A DNA stretch of 5,762 nt, from positions 1 through 5,762 of the forward strand of contig JAOPXA010000040.1 in the NCBI GenBank assembly GCA_025965395.1, written 5' to 3'. A program made the translations under genes and the position numbers. The stretch comes from Nocardioidaceae bacterium. GTDB lineage: Bacteria > Actinomycetota > Actinomycetes > Propionibacteriales > Nocardioidaceae. Numbering within the stretch: the stretch's first letter is position 1; the number at the start of each line of letters is the position of its first letter. Positions 1 to 4,893 of the stretch are shown in pieces. The notes below the pieces were generated by a model. It saw only the letters and a program-made list of their open reading frames with translations, did no database searches and was not told where the DNA came from.

Positions 1-1
1 T

Positions 2-589
2 CCGCAACCGGGTCCCGCGGAGCTGCATACGTCCTTGCTGCGCCATGGTCGGCGGATTCAGACGGGCGAAGTGACCCTTGTGCAGGCGGGCGCCAACGTC
101 GCGCACGTCGTGACGAACTTCGGGCCGCGCGTCGAGGGCGAGGGCCGCTCGCTTGAGCTCGGTACGGCCCCGCAACTGCCGCCTCCGGAGGCATGTGGTG
201 ATCCACGAGACTCGGGCATACCGCTTGACGGGATCTTCGGGCGTACGGAGTACCGACTCGCGTCGCGTCCTGGCTGGGCCGATGGCGCGCCGACGGGTGA
301 CCCGACCGTCGAGCTGTGGATGCGCCTTGATGGTGGGCGGGAAATCGAGATCGAGGCGCTAGCTTTTCTTGTCGATTCTTATGCGCCGCCGGTGATGGAG
401 GTGGGCGAGAACAAGTCGATGACGGTCCAGCTGACCGTGCACCTGCACCGCAAACCTGCTCCGGGCTGGATCGCTGCTCGCATCACCACGCGCCACATCG
501 TCAATGGTTTCCACGAGGAAGACTGCGAGCTGTGGGACCAGGCTGGCAACCTCGTGGCGCAGTCGCGCCAGCTCGCGATCCTGCTCTAA
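2..589 (+). CDS. Thioesterase-like (double hot-dog acyl-CoA thioesterase family) protein, 5' truncated
   Basis: The reading frame is open from the window edge to the TAA at 587-589, giving 195 visible residues; the true start lies upstream. A TTG at 35 is in frame but is unlikely to be the start, because the preceding codons (PQPGPAELHTS) read smoothly into the conserved-looking LLRHGRRIQTGEVTLVQAG strand. The layout resembles TesB-like/thioesterase-superfamily proteins of actinobacteria. The first hot-dog part ends around the VELWMRLDGG segment. The second hot-dog has LTVHLHRKPAPGW, then an ARITTRHIVNGFHEEDCELWD strand pair, and closes with GNLVAQSRQLAILL, the usual C-terminal strand of the family. 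The family hydrolyses acyl-CoA thioesters in the cytoplasm; the substrate cannot be read from the sequence. The stop lies 8 bases before the first copy of the repeat array. Family assignment is fairly sure, specific function is not. Confidence 0.78.
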   Translation, partial: PQPGPAELHTSLLRHGRRIQTGEVTLVQAGANVAHVVTNFGPRVEGEGRSLELGTAPQLPPPEACGDPRDSGIPLDGIFGRTEYRLASRPGWADGAPTGDPTVELWMRLDGGREIEIEALAFLVDSYAPPVMEVGENKSMTVQLTVHLHRKPAPGWIAARITTRHIVNGFHEEDCELWDQAGNLVAQSRQLAILL

Positions 590-596
590 ATCACAC

Positions 597-649
597 GTCG
601 CGAGTCACGTACGGCGAGTCGCGAGTCACTACGGCGAGTCGCGAGTCAC
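597..649 (+). repeat. Three-copy tandem repeat array, period 20-21 bp, upstream of the GH18 gene
   Basis: The 12-mer gtcgcgagtcac occurs at 597-608, 618-629 and 638-649, so copies are 21 and 20 bp apart. The last two copies share a 19-bp unit (acggcgagtcgcgagtcac at 611-629 and 631-649). The core is nearly palindromic, since gactcgcgagtc would be a perfect palindrome. Spacing is close to two helical turns, so bound proteins would sit on one DNA face. The array fills the gap between the thioesterase stop and the hydrolase promoter. The same unit recurs in reverse orientation at 1648-1704. The array could be an operator array or a member of a dispersed intergenic repeat family. Confidence 0.85.
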
Positions 650-650
650 G

Positions 651-656
651 TAGGCT
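651..656 (+). promoter_or_regulatory. Putative -10 box of a leaderless promoter for the GH18 gene
   Basis: TAGGCT matches the actinobacterial TAnnnT -10 pattern. It ends 7 bases before the ATG at 664, which would place the transcription start at or next to the A of the start codon. The gap between repeat array and ATG contains no Shine-Dalgarno sequence, which fits a leaderless message. No convincing -35 is seen at the expected 16-18 bp spacing; that position falls inside the repeat array, so an activator or repressor bound there is possible. Confidence 0.45.
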
Positions 657-663
657 CGCGCCC

Positions 664-1638
664 ATGAAGGCTCTCGTGGCAGTTGGACTGTTCACCGCAG
701 TGATCTGCGGTGGAAGCAGTGCGGTCGCCACGACCGCAGCGGGCCTTTCCGTGACCGGGTATGCGCTCGAGGGATCGGCGACACCCGCGCACATCAAGCG
801 CGACGCCGACTACCTCGACGTGGTGGGCGTTGACGGCATCACATTGCTCGGCTCACACCGCGTCTCGAAGGTCAGCGCAGAGGCCCACGCACTGCGACGG
901 ACCGCACAACGGCGCGGGATGAGCGCGGTTCTTCTGGTATCCAACTTCGACGGTGCGATCGACGACTTCAACGAAAAGACCGCATATTCCGCGCTTCGCA
1001 GTGCCAGCAACCGCAACAAGCTCGCCGCGGCCCTGGTGAAAGCCAGCAGGAAATTCGACGGCGTTCAGATAGATCTCGAGTCCCTCAAAGCACGAGACCG
1101 AAAAGGGCTCACCGCGTTGACGAGGAAGCTTCACTCGCTCCTGCCGGAAAAGAAGAGCCTTTCTATGGCATTCATGGCCTCCGGCAACCACGCTGGCTAC
1201 AAGGCGCGCGGCTACAACCTCAAGCAATTGGGCAAGACGTTGGATCGAGCGGTGCTCATGGCGTACGACTTTCACGGGCCCACGTGGTCGAAGCCGGGCG
1301 CGATCGGCCCACTCGCTGCCGTGCGCCGCGAGCTCGCCTATTTCGCCTCGCAAATCCCCCGCGCCAAGGTGGAGCTCGGCATCGCGACGTACGGCTATCA
1401 GTGGGACGGCAACCCGGCCGTGCTCACCGTCGGCGAGGCGCGCAAGCTTGCCGGAGACAAGGCGACATGGAGCACCAAACACGGCGAGTTGCATGCGAAG
1501 CTCGACAACGGAGCCACCCTCTGGTGGTCAGACCAGCGATCGTTGCGTCTGCGCGAAGACATCGCTGCCACGGAAGGCATCGGTGGGATTGCCATTTGGC
1601 AGATCGGTGCATCTGCTGGGGCACTCGGACCTATCTGA
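664..1638 (+). CDS. Secreted glycoside hydrolase family 18-type protein (YaaH/SleL-like)
   Basis: This 324-residue protein starts with a signal peptide (about residues 1-25; hydrophobic ALVAVGLFTAVICGG, likely cleavage near SAVA or TTAA). The rest is one GH18-type TIM barrel. The catalytic strand reads FDGVQIDLES (131-140), with Asp132, Asp137 and the expected acid Glu139. The middle Asp of the classic DxxDxDxE motif is Gln135, as in many spore-cortex or peptidoglycan-type GH18 proteins that have Asn or another residue there. Further family marks are VLMAYDFHG (197-205), LGIATYGYQW (238-247) and the closing GIGGIAIWQIG (305-315). No LysM or other binding module is present, so it is a compact enzyme. 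The start at 664 is chosen because the signal peptide begins there and a -10 box sits 7 bases upstream; the same frame is open back to 532 but that part overlaps the thioesterase gene and repeats. It is bracketed by inverted repeat arrays and is richer in Lys and AAA/AAG codons than its neighbours. Likely substrate is an N-acetylglucosamine-containing polymer; this is inferred. Confidence 0.85.
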   Translation: MKALVAVGLFTAVICGGSSAVATTAAGLSVTGYALEGSATPAHIKRDADYLDVVGVDGITLLGSHRVSKVSAEAHALRRTAQRRGMSAVLLVSNFDGAIDDFNEKTAYSALRSASNRNKLAAALVKASRKFDGVQIDLESLKARDRKGLTALTRKLHSLLPEKKSLSMAFMASGNHAGYKARGYNLKQLGKTLDRAVLMAYDFHGPTWSKPGAIGPLAAVRRELAYFASQIPRAKVELGIATYGYQWDGNPAVLTVGEARKLAGDKATWSTKHGELHAKLDNGATLWWSDQRSLRLREDIAATEGIGGIAIWQIGASAGALGPI

Positions 1639-1647
1639 GTGCGACCG

Positions 1648-1704
1648 TAGCTGACTCGCGAGCGCCCGTGAACGACTCGCGACCCGCCGTAGGCGACTCG
1701 CGAC
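1648..1704 (-). repeat. Three-copy repeat array, inverted relative to 597-649, between GH18 and folA
   Basis: The core gactcgcga occurs at 1653, 1674 and 1695, an exact 21-bp period. These are the reverse complement of the upstream copies (tcgcgagtc). Flanking bases also align: the pattern is roughly TAnnnGACTCGCGACYCGCCG, with the second copy most complete and the first changed to gactcgcgag. The array occupies nearly the whole 75-bp gap between two convergent genes. No classical stem-loop plus T-run terminator is visible there, so the array may take part in transcription ending, or may simply be an intergenic repeat. Confidence 0.83.
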
Positions 1705-1713
1705 CGTTGGGGG

Positions 1714-2187
1714 TTAGGGGCGGCGGTAGGTGGCGACGGCGAAGCCTTCGGCGGGCTCGCGCGACGCCTCTACCCAGCCATCCCAGTCGATCCTCGGGAA
1801 GTAGGTGTCGCCGTCGGGTGCGCCCGGCACCCACGACACGATCAACTCGTCGACGAGCCCCGATGCGAGCGCATGCGCGTAGATCTCTCCGCCGCCCACG
1901 ATGAACACGTCGGTGTCGAGCTGGCGCGCAATCCCCACCGCCGCATCGAGGCTCAACGCCACGACCACGCCCTCAGCCGACCACGACGCCTGCCGCGTCA
2001 CGACAATCGTCGTACGCCCCGGAAGCGGCCGACCAATGGACTCATAGGTCTTGCGCCCCATGATCATCGGATGACCGAGCGTGACGCGCTTGAAGTGCTT
2101 GAGGTCCTCGGGCAAGTGCCACGGCATCGCCCCATCGAGCCCGATCACACCGTTGTCGCCCATAGCGACCACGATGCTGACCGTCAT
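1714..2187 (-). CDS. folA: Dihydrofolate reductase
   Basis: This 157-residue protein reduces dihydrofolate to tetrahydrofolate with NADPH in the cytoplasm, recycling the dihydrofolate made by ThyA. Its length is typical for bacterial FolA. Visible marks are [29 protein letters not shown] (residues 4-32), with Trp23 and the active-site acid Asp28 in the usual substrate loop. [16 protein letters not shown] (43-58) forms the NADPH/folate binding stretch, FIVGGGEIY (95-103) is the glycine-rich cofactor motif, and DTYFP lies at 127-131. The ATG overlaps the TGA of thyA in an ATGA arrangement, so translation is probably coupled. The stop is TAA at 1716-1714. The gene is convergent with the GH18 gene. 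The assignment is secure. Confidence 0.97.
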   Translation of the reverse strand: MTVSIVVAMGDNGVIGLDGAMPWHLPEDLKHFKRVTLGHPMIMGRKTYESIGRPLPGRTTIVVTRQASWSAEGVVVALSLDAAVGIARQLDTDVFIVGGGEIYAHALASGLVDELIVSWVPGAPDGDTYFPRIDWDGWVEASREPAEGFAVATYRRP

Positions 2188-2978
2188 ATCGCGATCGGCG
2201 CCTTGATCAAGGGATGCGGGTCGTAGCCGCTGAACTTGACCGAGTCGAGGGTGAAGTCATCGATCGACGTGATGCTCGGGTCGAGCCACAGCTCGGGAAG
2301 CGCGCGCGGCTCACGAGCGAGCTGCTCGCGCGCCTGGTCGAGATGGTTGTTGTAGAGGTGCGCATCGCCAAACGTATGAACGAAGTCACCCACCTCGAGG
2401 CCCGCGACCTGAGCGACCATGTGAGTCAGCAACGCATACGAGGCGATGTTGAACGGCACGCCGAGGAACACATCAGCCGACCGCTGATACATCTGGCACG
2501 ACAGCCGCCCGTCCGCGACATAGAACTGGAAGAACGCATGGCACGGCATCAGCGCCATCTTGTCGAGGTCACCGACGTTCCAGGCACTGACGATGTGGCG
2601 GCGCGAGTCGGGGTTGGACTTGAGGTCGGCAATCACCTTGGTGAGCTGGTCGATGTGCTGGCCATCAGGAGTCGGCCATGAGCGCCACTGGTAGCCATAG
2701 ATCGGGCCGAGGTCGCCGTTGTCGTCGGCCCACTCATCCCAGATCGACACGCCGTTATCGCGGAGGTAGGCCGTGTTGGTCTCACCCTTGATGAACCACA
2801 ACAGCTCCGCCACGACCGACTTGATGTGGATCTTCTTGGTGGTGACCAGCGGGAATCCCTCGCGCAGATCAAAACGCATCTGGTGGCCAAACACACTGCG
2901 CGTGCCGGTGCCGGTGCGATCGCCTTTTTCGGCGCCCTCGTCGAGGATTCTCTGGACCAGATCGAGGTATGCGCGCAT
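2184..2978 (-). CDS. thyA: Thymidylate synthase
   Basis: This 264-residue protein has the same length as Escherichia coli ThyA, and the key residues fall at the same numbers. It methylates dUMP to dTMP with 5,10-methylene-tetrahydrofolate, releasing dihydrofolate. Seen in the sequence: Arg21 in the phosphate loop (KGDRTGTGT), [17 protein letters not shown] (46-62), paired Arg126-Arg127 ([11 protein letters not shown]), the nucleophile Cys146 in [12 protein letters not shown], Arg166 in [21 protein letters not shown] (Asn177 included), and [12 protein letters not shown] (201-212) with His207 and Tyr209. The C-terminus closes with KAPIAI. The start at 2978 gives the canonical [12 protein letters not shown] beginning. 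Either an AAGG 7 bases upstream acts as the ribosome binding site, or the message is leaderless. folA follows with a 4-base overlap, forming a two-gene operon. Confidence 0.98.
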   Translation of the reverse strand: MRAYLDLVQRILDEGAEKGDRTGTGTRSVFGHQMRFDLREGFPLVTTKKIHIKSVVAELLWFIKGETNTAYLRDNGVSIWDEWADDNGDLGPIYGYQWRSWPTPDGQHIDQLTKVIADLKSNPDSRRHIVSAWNVGDLDKMALMPCHAFFQFYVADGRLSCQMYQRSADVFLGVPFNIASYALLTHMVAQVAGLEVGDFVHTFGDAHLYNNHLDQAREQLAREPRALPELWLDPSITSIDDFTLDSVKFSGYDPHPLIKAPIAI

Positions 2979-2984
2979 GCTCCG

Positions 2985-2990
2985 ACCTTA
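2985..2990 (-). promoter_or_regulatory. Possible -10 box for the thyA-folA operon
   Basis: Read on the minus strand, TAAGGT fits TAnnnT and ends 6 bases before the thyA ATG. A TGGAGA hexamer lies 17 bp upstream as a poor -35. This spacing would give a leaderless or nearly leaderless transcript. The same bases include AAGG, which could instead be a Shine-Dalgarno sequence 7 bases from the ATG, so the two readings compete. Confidence 0.3.
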
Positions 2991-3065
2991 TCAACCGGGA
3001 CGGACACTCTCCATCTTCTCGCGCGTGGCAGGTCCAACGCGCCATGACACAATGAGGTTCTGCGG

Positions 3066-3094
3066 GTTTCAGTGGTTCGAATCCCTTCATCGCC
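3066..3094 (+). other. tRNA T-arm-like sequence (possible tRNA remnant, not a tRNA gene)
   Basis: GGTTCGAATCC at 3074-3084 is a canonical T-loop with its two closing G-C pairs. The outer stem is poor: a T-C mismatch, a G-T wobble and one A-T pair. CATCGCC at 3088-3094 sits where the 3' acceptor strand would be, but no GGCGATG partner is found about 70 bases upstream, and no anticodon arm can be built. It could be a decayed tRNA 3' end, such as a former attachment site, or part of a leader RNA fold, or chance. Confidence 0.3.
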
Positions 3095-3103
3095 GTTCGC
3101 CAT

Positions 3104-3199
3104 GTCGGCAGCCTTCGGGCACCCGACGCGGTGCTCTGCAGGACTTCGGGTCCTCCGCACCCCGCGTGGTCGACGTGGTGAACGGTCTGGGACCCACCA
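3104..3199 (+). promoter_or_regulatory. Three consecutive hairpins: candidate structured 5' leader of the small-ORF operon
   Basis: Hairpin 1 (3104-3127) has a GTCGG/CCGAC stem, a symmetrical CA/AC internal loop, then GCC-TTCG-GGC, a C(UUCG)G tetraloop. Hairpin 2 (3130-3161) has an outer GGTGC/GCACC stem, an internal loop, and an AGGAC/GTCCT stem with loop TTCGG. Hairpin 3 (3176-3199) has TGGTG/CACCA, a 3-base AAC bulge, and GGTC/GACC with loop TGG. The third ends 3 bases before AAAGGA, the ribosome binding site of the 36-codon gene. The order suggests a structured leader that could control translation. It does not match a riboswitch class I can name. Transcription start is unknown and no clear plus-strand promoter is seen, so that it is transcribed is inferred. 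Confidence 0.45.
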
Positions 3200-3202
3200 A
3201 CG

Positions 3203-3208
3203 AAAGGA
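3203..3208 (+). promoter_or_regulatory. Ribosome binding site deciding the small-ORF start
   Basis: AAAGGA lies 8 bases before the ATG at 3217. It abuts and overlaps an in-frame ATG at 3208, which is too close to use it, so 3217 is the better start. A third in-frame ATG at 3229 is farther than usual from this site. Confidence 0.55.
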
Positions 3209-3216
3209 TGTCGGTC

Positions 3217-3327
3217 ATGGTCACCGTCATGCCGTACGAAAAGATCCTCCGCTACCGCAACCACGCGCAGCAGGAGATCGTCTTCTCAGACGGCGCCACC
3301 GTCGTCATCGAACGGCCCAAGGTATGA
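3217..3327 (+). CDS. Small hypothetical protein, 36 aa, coupled to the GNAT gene
   Basis: The predicted product begins MVTVMPYEKILRYRNHAQQE and ends IVFSDGATVVIERPKV. I do not recognise the family. It has no membrane segment or signal peptide; the second half looks like two short beta strands joined by a Ser-Asp-Gly turn, and the middle is basic (RYRNH). Nearly every third codon position is G or C, which supports real coding. A Shine-Dalgarno sequence stands at the right distance from the start, and the TGA overlaps the next ATG as ATGA. An ATG at 3208 would add three residues and one at 3229 would remove four. It may be a leader peptide, or a small protein working with the acetyltransferase downstream. 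Existence is fairly likely; function is unknown. Confidence 0.65.
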   Translation: MVTVMPYEKILRYRNHAQQEIVFSDGATVVIERPKV

Positions 3328-3878
3328 GTGGTCCAACCGCCGACGTCAGCGCCCGGCTCGCTTGGGCGGCCGACGCTGACATGATCGCCGCGCTCCAGAT
3401 CAAGGCATGGCGGCACGCATACGCCGACGTCCTCACAGCCGACCAGCTTGCCGGCCTGGACGTGTCAGCCTTTGCCGACGAGTGGCGCGCGACGATCGAG
3501 CGTCCTCGCGATGCGCGCAGCCGTGTCCTGGTCGCACTCGAACGCGTCGACATGCGCGGTTTCGCCCTCGTGCATCCCAGCACCGACCCGGACGGCGATC
3601 CGATCGCCGATGCCGAGATCGGGGAGTTCGTCGTGGACCCCGATCATCGCGGCGCGGGGCACGGATCACGGCTGCTCAGTGCGGCCGTCGACACCATGAG
3701 GTCCGACAGATTCACCCGAGCCCAGTGGTGGATCGGCACCGAGGACGACCGATTGCGCGAGTTCATCGCGAGCACGGGATGGCACACCGACGGCGCTCAT
3801 CGCGAGCTCATGGGCGAGAGCGGCGAGCGGCTCAAACAGATCCGCCTTCACACCGATCTCAGCGGTGCAGATGGGTGA
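3324..3878 (+). CDS. GNAT family N-acetyltransferase
   Basis: This 184-residue cytoplasmic protein has the GNAT fold order. An N-terminal strand and helix read ARLAWAADADMIAALQIKAWRHAYADVLTADQLAGL (10-44), typical for the family's first helices. Central strands follow (RVLVALERVDMRGFALVHP). The acetyl-CoA binding motif A is EIGEFVVDPDHRGAGHGSRLL (98-118), with Arg109-Gly110-x-Gly112-x-Gly114. The last part is QWWIGTEDDRLREFIASTGWHTDGAHREL, the usual strand-helix-strand ending with the STGW turn. It transfers an acetyl group from acetyl-CoA to an amine; the acceptor is not predictable. The start ATG overlaps the stop of the small gene (ATGA), and the end overlaps the azlC start, so it is probably translated by coupling within one operon. 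Its link with an amino acid exporter suggests an acceptor such as an amino acid or analogue, but this is inference. Confidence 0.9.
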   Translation: MSGPTADVSARLAWAADADMIAALQIKAWRHAYADVLTADQLAGLDVSAFADEWRATIERPRDARSRVLVALERVDMRGFALVHPSTDPDGDPIADAEIGEFVVDPDHRGAGHGSRLLSAAVDTMRSDRFTRAQWWIGTEDDRLREFIASTGWHTDGAHRELMGESGERLKQIRLHTDLSGADG

Positions 3879-4548
3879 TGCGGCCCCGGCTGACCGGCGC
3901 ATCATCATCGACTCGCTCGGGGTCGGCATCGCCACCGGCGTCTATGGAGTCTCGTTCGGCGCCATAGCAACGACCTCGGGGCTGAGTGTCCTTCAGGCCT
4001 GCGTCGTCTCGCTTCTCGTCTTCACCGGCGCGTCTCAATTCGCCCTGATCGGCGTGATCGCCGCAGGCGGGTCGCCCTTCGCGGGAGCACTCACGGCGAC
4101 GCTGCTGGGCAGCCGCAACATGTTCTACGGGCTCAGCATCGCCGGGCGTCTCAAGACGCGCGGCTGGCGCAAGGCCGCGGCCGCGCATGTGGTGATCGAT
4201 GAATCGACCGCCATGAGCATCACGCGCGACACCGACCGCCAAGCGCGGCTCGGGTTCTACTGCACCGGGTGGTCCGTCTTCGTGCTGTGGAACCTCACGA
4301 CTCTTGTGGGCGCAGCCGCAGGACAGTCGATCGGCGATCCACGCACCTACGGCCTCGACGCCGCCGTCGGGGCTGCCTTCCTGGCTCTGCTCTGGCCGCG
4401 CCTCACGACGTGGCCCGTGCGACTCATCGCACTCACGGGCGCTGCCATCGCGCTGGGGCTCGTTCCCTTCGCCGCAGCAGGAGTCCCGATCATCGCGGGC
4501 GGCGCCATCGCCGTCTTGCTCGGCATGCGCCTCCAGGTCGACGCATGA
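3871..4548 (+). CDS. azlC: AzlC family branched-chain amino acid exporter, large subunit
   Basis: This 225-residue inner-membrane protein has the normal AzlC length. With AzlD it exports branched-chain amino acids and analogues such as azaleucine in characterised relatives (AzlCD, YgaZH, BrnFE). Family marks seen: GVGIATGVYGVSFGAIA (17-33), FTGASQFALIGVIAAGG (51-67), the LLGSRNMFYGLSIAGRL stretch (78-94) corresponding to the conserved Arg-Asn/His-x-x-Tyr-Gly region, HVVIDESTAM (106-115), and YGLDAAVGAAFLALLWP (160-176). Hydrophobic segments lie around 14-35, 43-66, 130-150, 163-177, 184-202 and 205-217. I chose the ATG at 3871, which overlaps the GNAT stop by 8 bases; a GTG at 3865 would add two residues, and neither has a strong ribosome binding site. 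The stop overlaps the azlD start (ATGA). Confidence 0.92.
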   Translation: MGDAAPADRRIIIDSLGVGIATGVYGVSFGAIATTSGLSVLQACVVSLLVFTGASQFALIGVIAAGGSPFAGALTATLLGSRNMFYGLSIAGRLKTRGWRKAAAAHVVIDESTAMSITRDTDRQARLGFYCTGWSVFVLWNLTTLVGAAAGQSIGDPRTYGLDAAVGAAFLALLWPRLTTWPVRLIALTGAAIALGLVPFAAAGVPIIAGGAIAVLLGMRLQVDA

Positions 4549-4850
4549 CCTCGCTTTGGTGGGCGATAACGTTGACGGTGGCGACCTGCTACGGGTGGAA
4601 ATTCGCCGGACTTTCGGTCCCCGAGAAGGTACTCGAGCATCGGCTGACCGTCCGCGCCGCCGGGCTCATACCCGTTGGGCTGCTCGGAGCTTTGATTGCC
4701 GTTCAGGTGTTCGCGGGAGACCATCGCGTCGTCTTCGATGCGCGCGCAGCGGCCCTCGTCGTGGCGGTGGGTTTGCTCGTCGTACGTGCACCGTTTCTCG
4801 TGGTCGTGTTTGGCGCCGCGGGAGCTGCGGCTCTTATCCGGCTCGTCTAG
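4545..4850 (+). CDS. azlD: AzlD family branched-chain amino acid exporter, small subunit
   Basis: This 101-residue membrane protein has the usual length and position of AzlD directly behind AzlC, overlapping it by 4 bases (ATGA). Hydrophobic segments are at about 3-20 (LWWAITLTVATCYGWKF), 38-57 (AGLIPVGLLGALIAVQVF) and 67-100, the last probably two short helices around RAPF (81-84). The YGWKFAGLSVPEKVLEHRLTVRAAGLIPVGLLGAL stretch resembles the family's conserved first loop with the short helix pair before the Pro in IPV. It is thought to be a required partner for AzlC rather than an independent transporter. The stop is TAG at 4848-4850; no hairpin terminator is seen in the 43 bases before the next gene. 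Confidence 0.9.
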   Translation: MTSLWWAITLTVATCYGWKFAGLSVPEKVLEHRLTVRAAGLIPVGLLGALIAVQVFAGDHRVVFDARAAALVVAVGLLVVRAPFLVVVFGAAGAAALIRLV

Positions 4851-4864
4851 GTCGATCGTCGGGT

Positions 4865-4870
4865 TACGAT
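4865..4870 (+). promoter_or_regulatory. Putative -10 box for the secreted surface protein gene
   Basis: TACGAT is a good TAnnnT -10 element, placed 15 bases after the azlD stop. Transcription would start near 4877, giving a leader of about 17 bases that contains the seven-G ribosome binding site. A -35 around 4842-4847 (CTCGTC) is weak. This marks a likely new transcription unit separate from the azlCD operon. Confidence 0.45.
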
Positions 4871-4883
4871 TGCCACGTCATTT

Positions 4884-4890
4884 GGGGGGG
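4884..4890 (+). promoter_or_regulatory. Seven-G ribosome binding site of the surface protein gene
   Basis: A run of seven G residues ends 3 bases before the ATG at 4894. Five of them can pair with the CCUCC anti-Shine-Dalgarno core using one G-U wobble. It replaces a normal GGAGG. As a homopolymer it can slip, so its length might vary between cells. Confidence 0.55.
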
Positions 4891-4893
4891 TCC

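Noticed and set aside
597..649. CRISPR-like tandem repeats
   Set aside because: The units are joined directly at 20-21 bp with no spacers and only three copies, and no cas genes are near.
853..1494. Long minus-strand frame of 213 codons inside the GH18 gene
   Set aside because: It is wholly antisense to a gene with clear family motifs, has no recognisable product, and is a usual shadow in high-GC DNA.
1639..1713. Intrinsic terminator between GH18 and folA
   Set aside because: There is no stable stem followed by a T-run on either strand; the gap is filled by the repeat units.
1284..1904. Plus-strand frame of 206 codons across the GH18 end and folA
   Set aside because: It overlaps two real genes in other frames, crosses the repeat array, and its product is an Arg-rich low-complexity string.
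3023..3098. Full tRNA gene around the GGTTCGAATCC loop
   Set aside because: No acceptor pairing, no anticodon stem and no suitable anticodon loop could be built at the expected positions on either strand.
2869..3264. Minus-strand frame of 131 codons through the divergent intergenic region
   Set aside because: It overlaps the thyA start in another frame. Its KGFEPLKPAEP-type peptide is the familiar false translation of a T-arm-like sequence.
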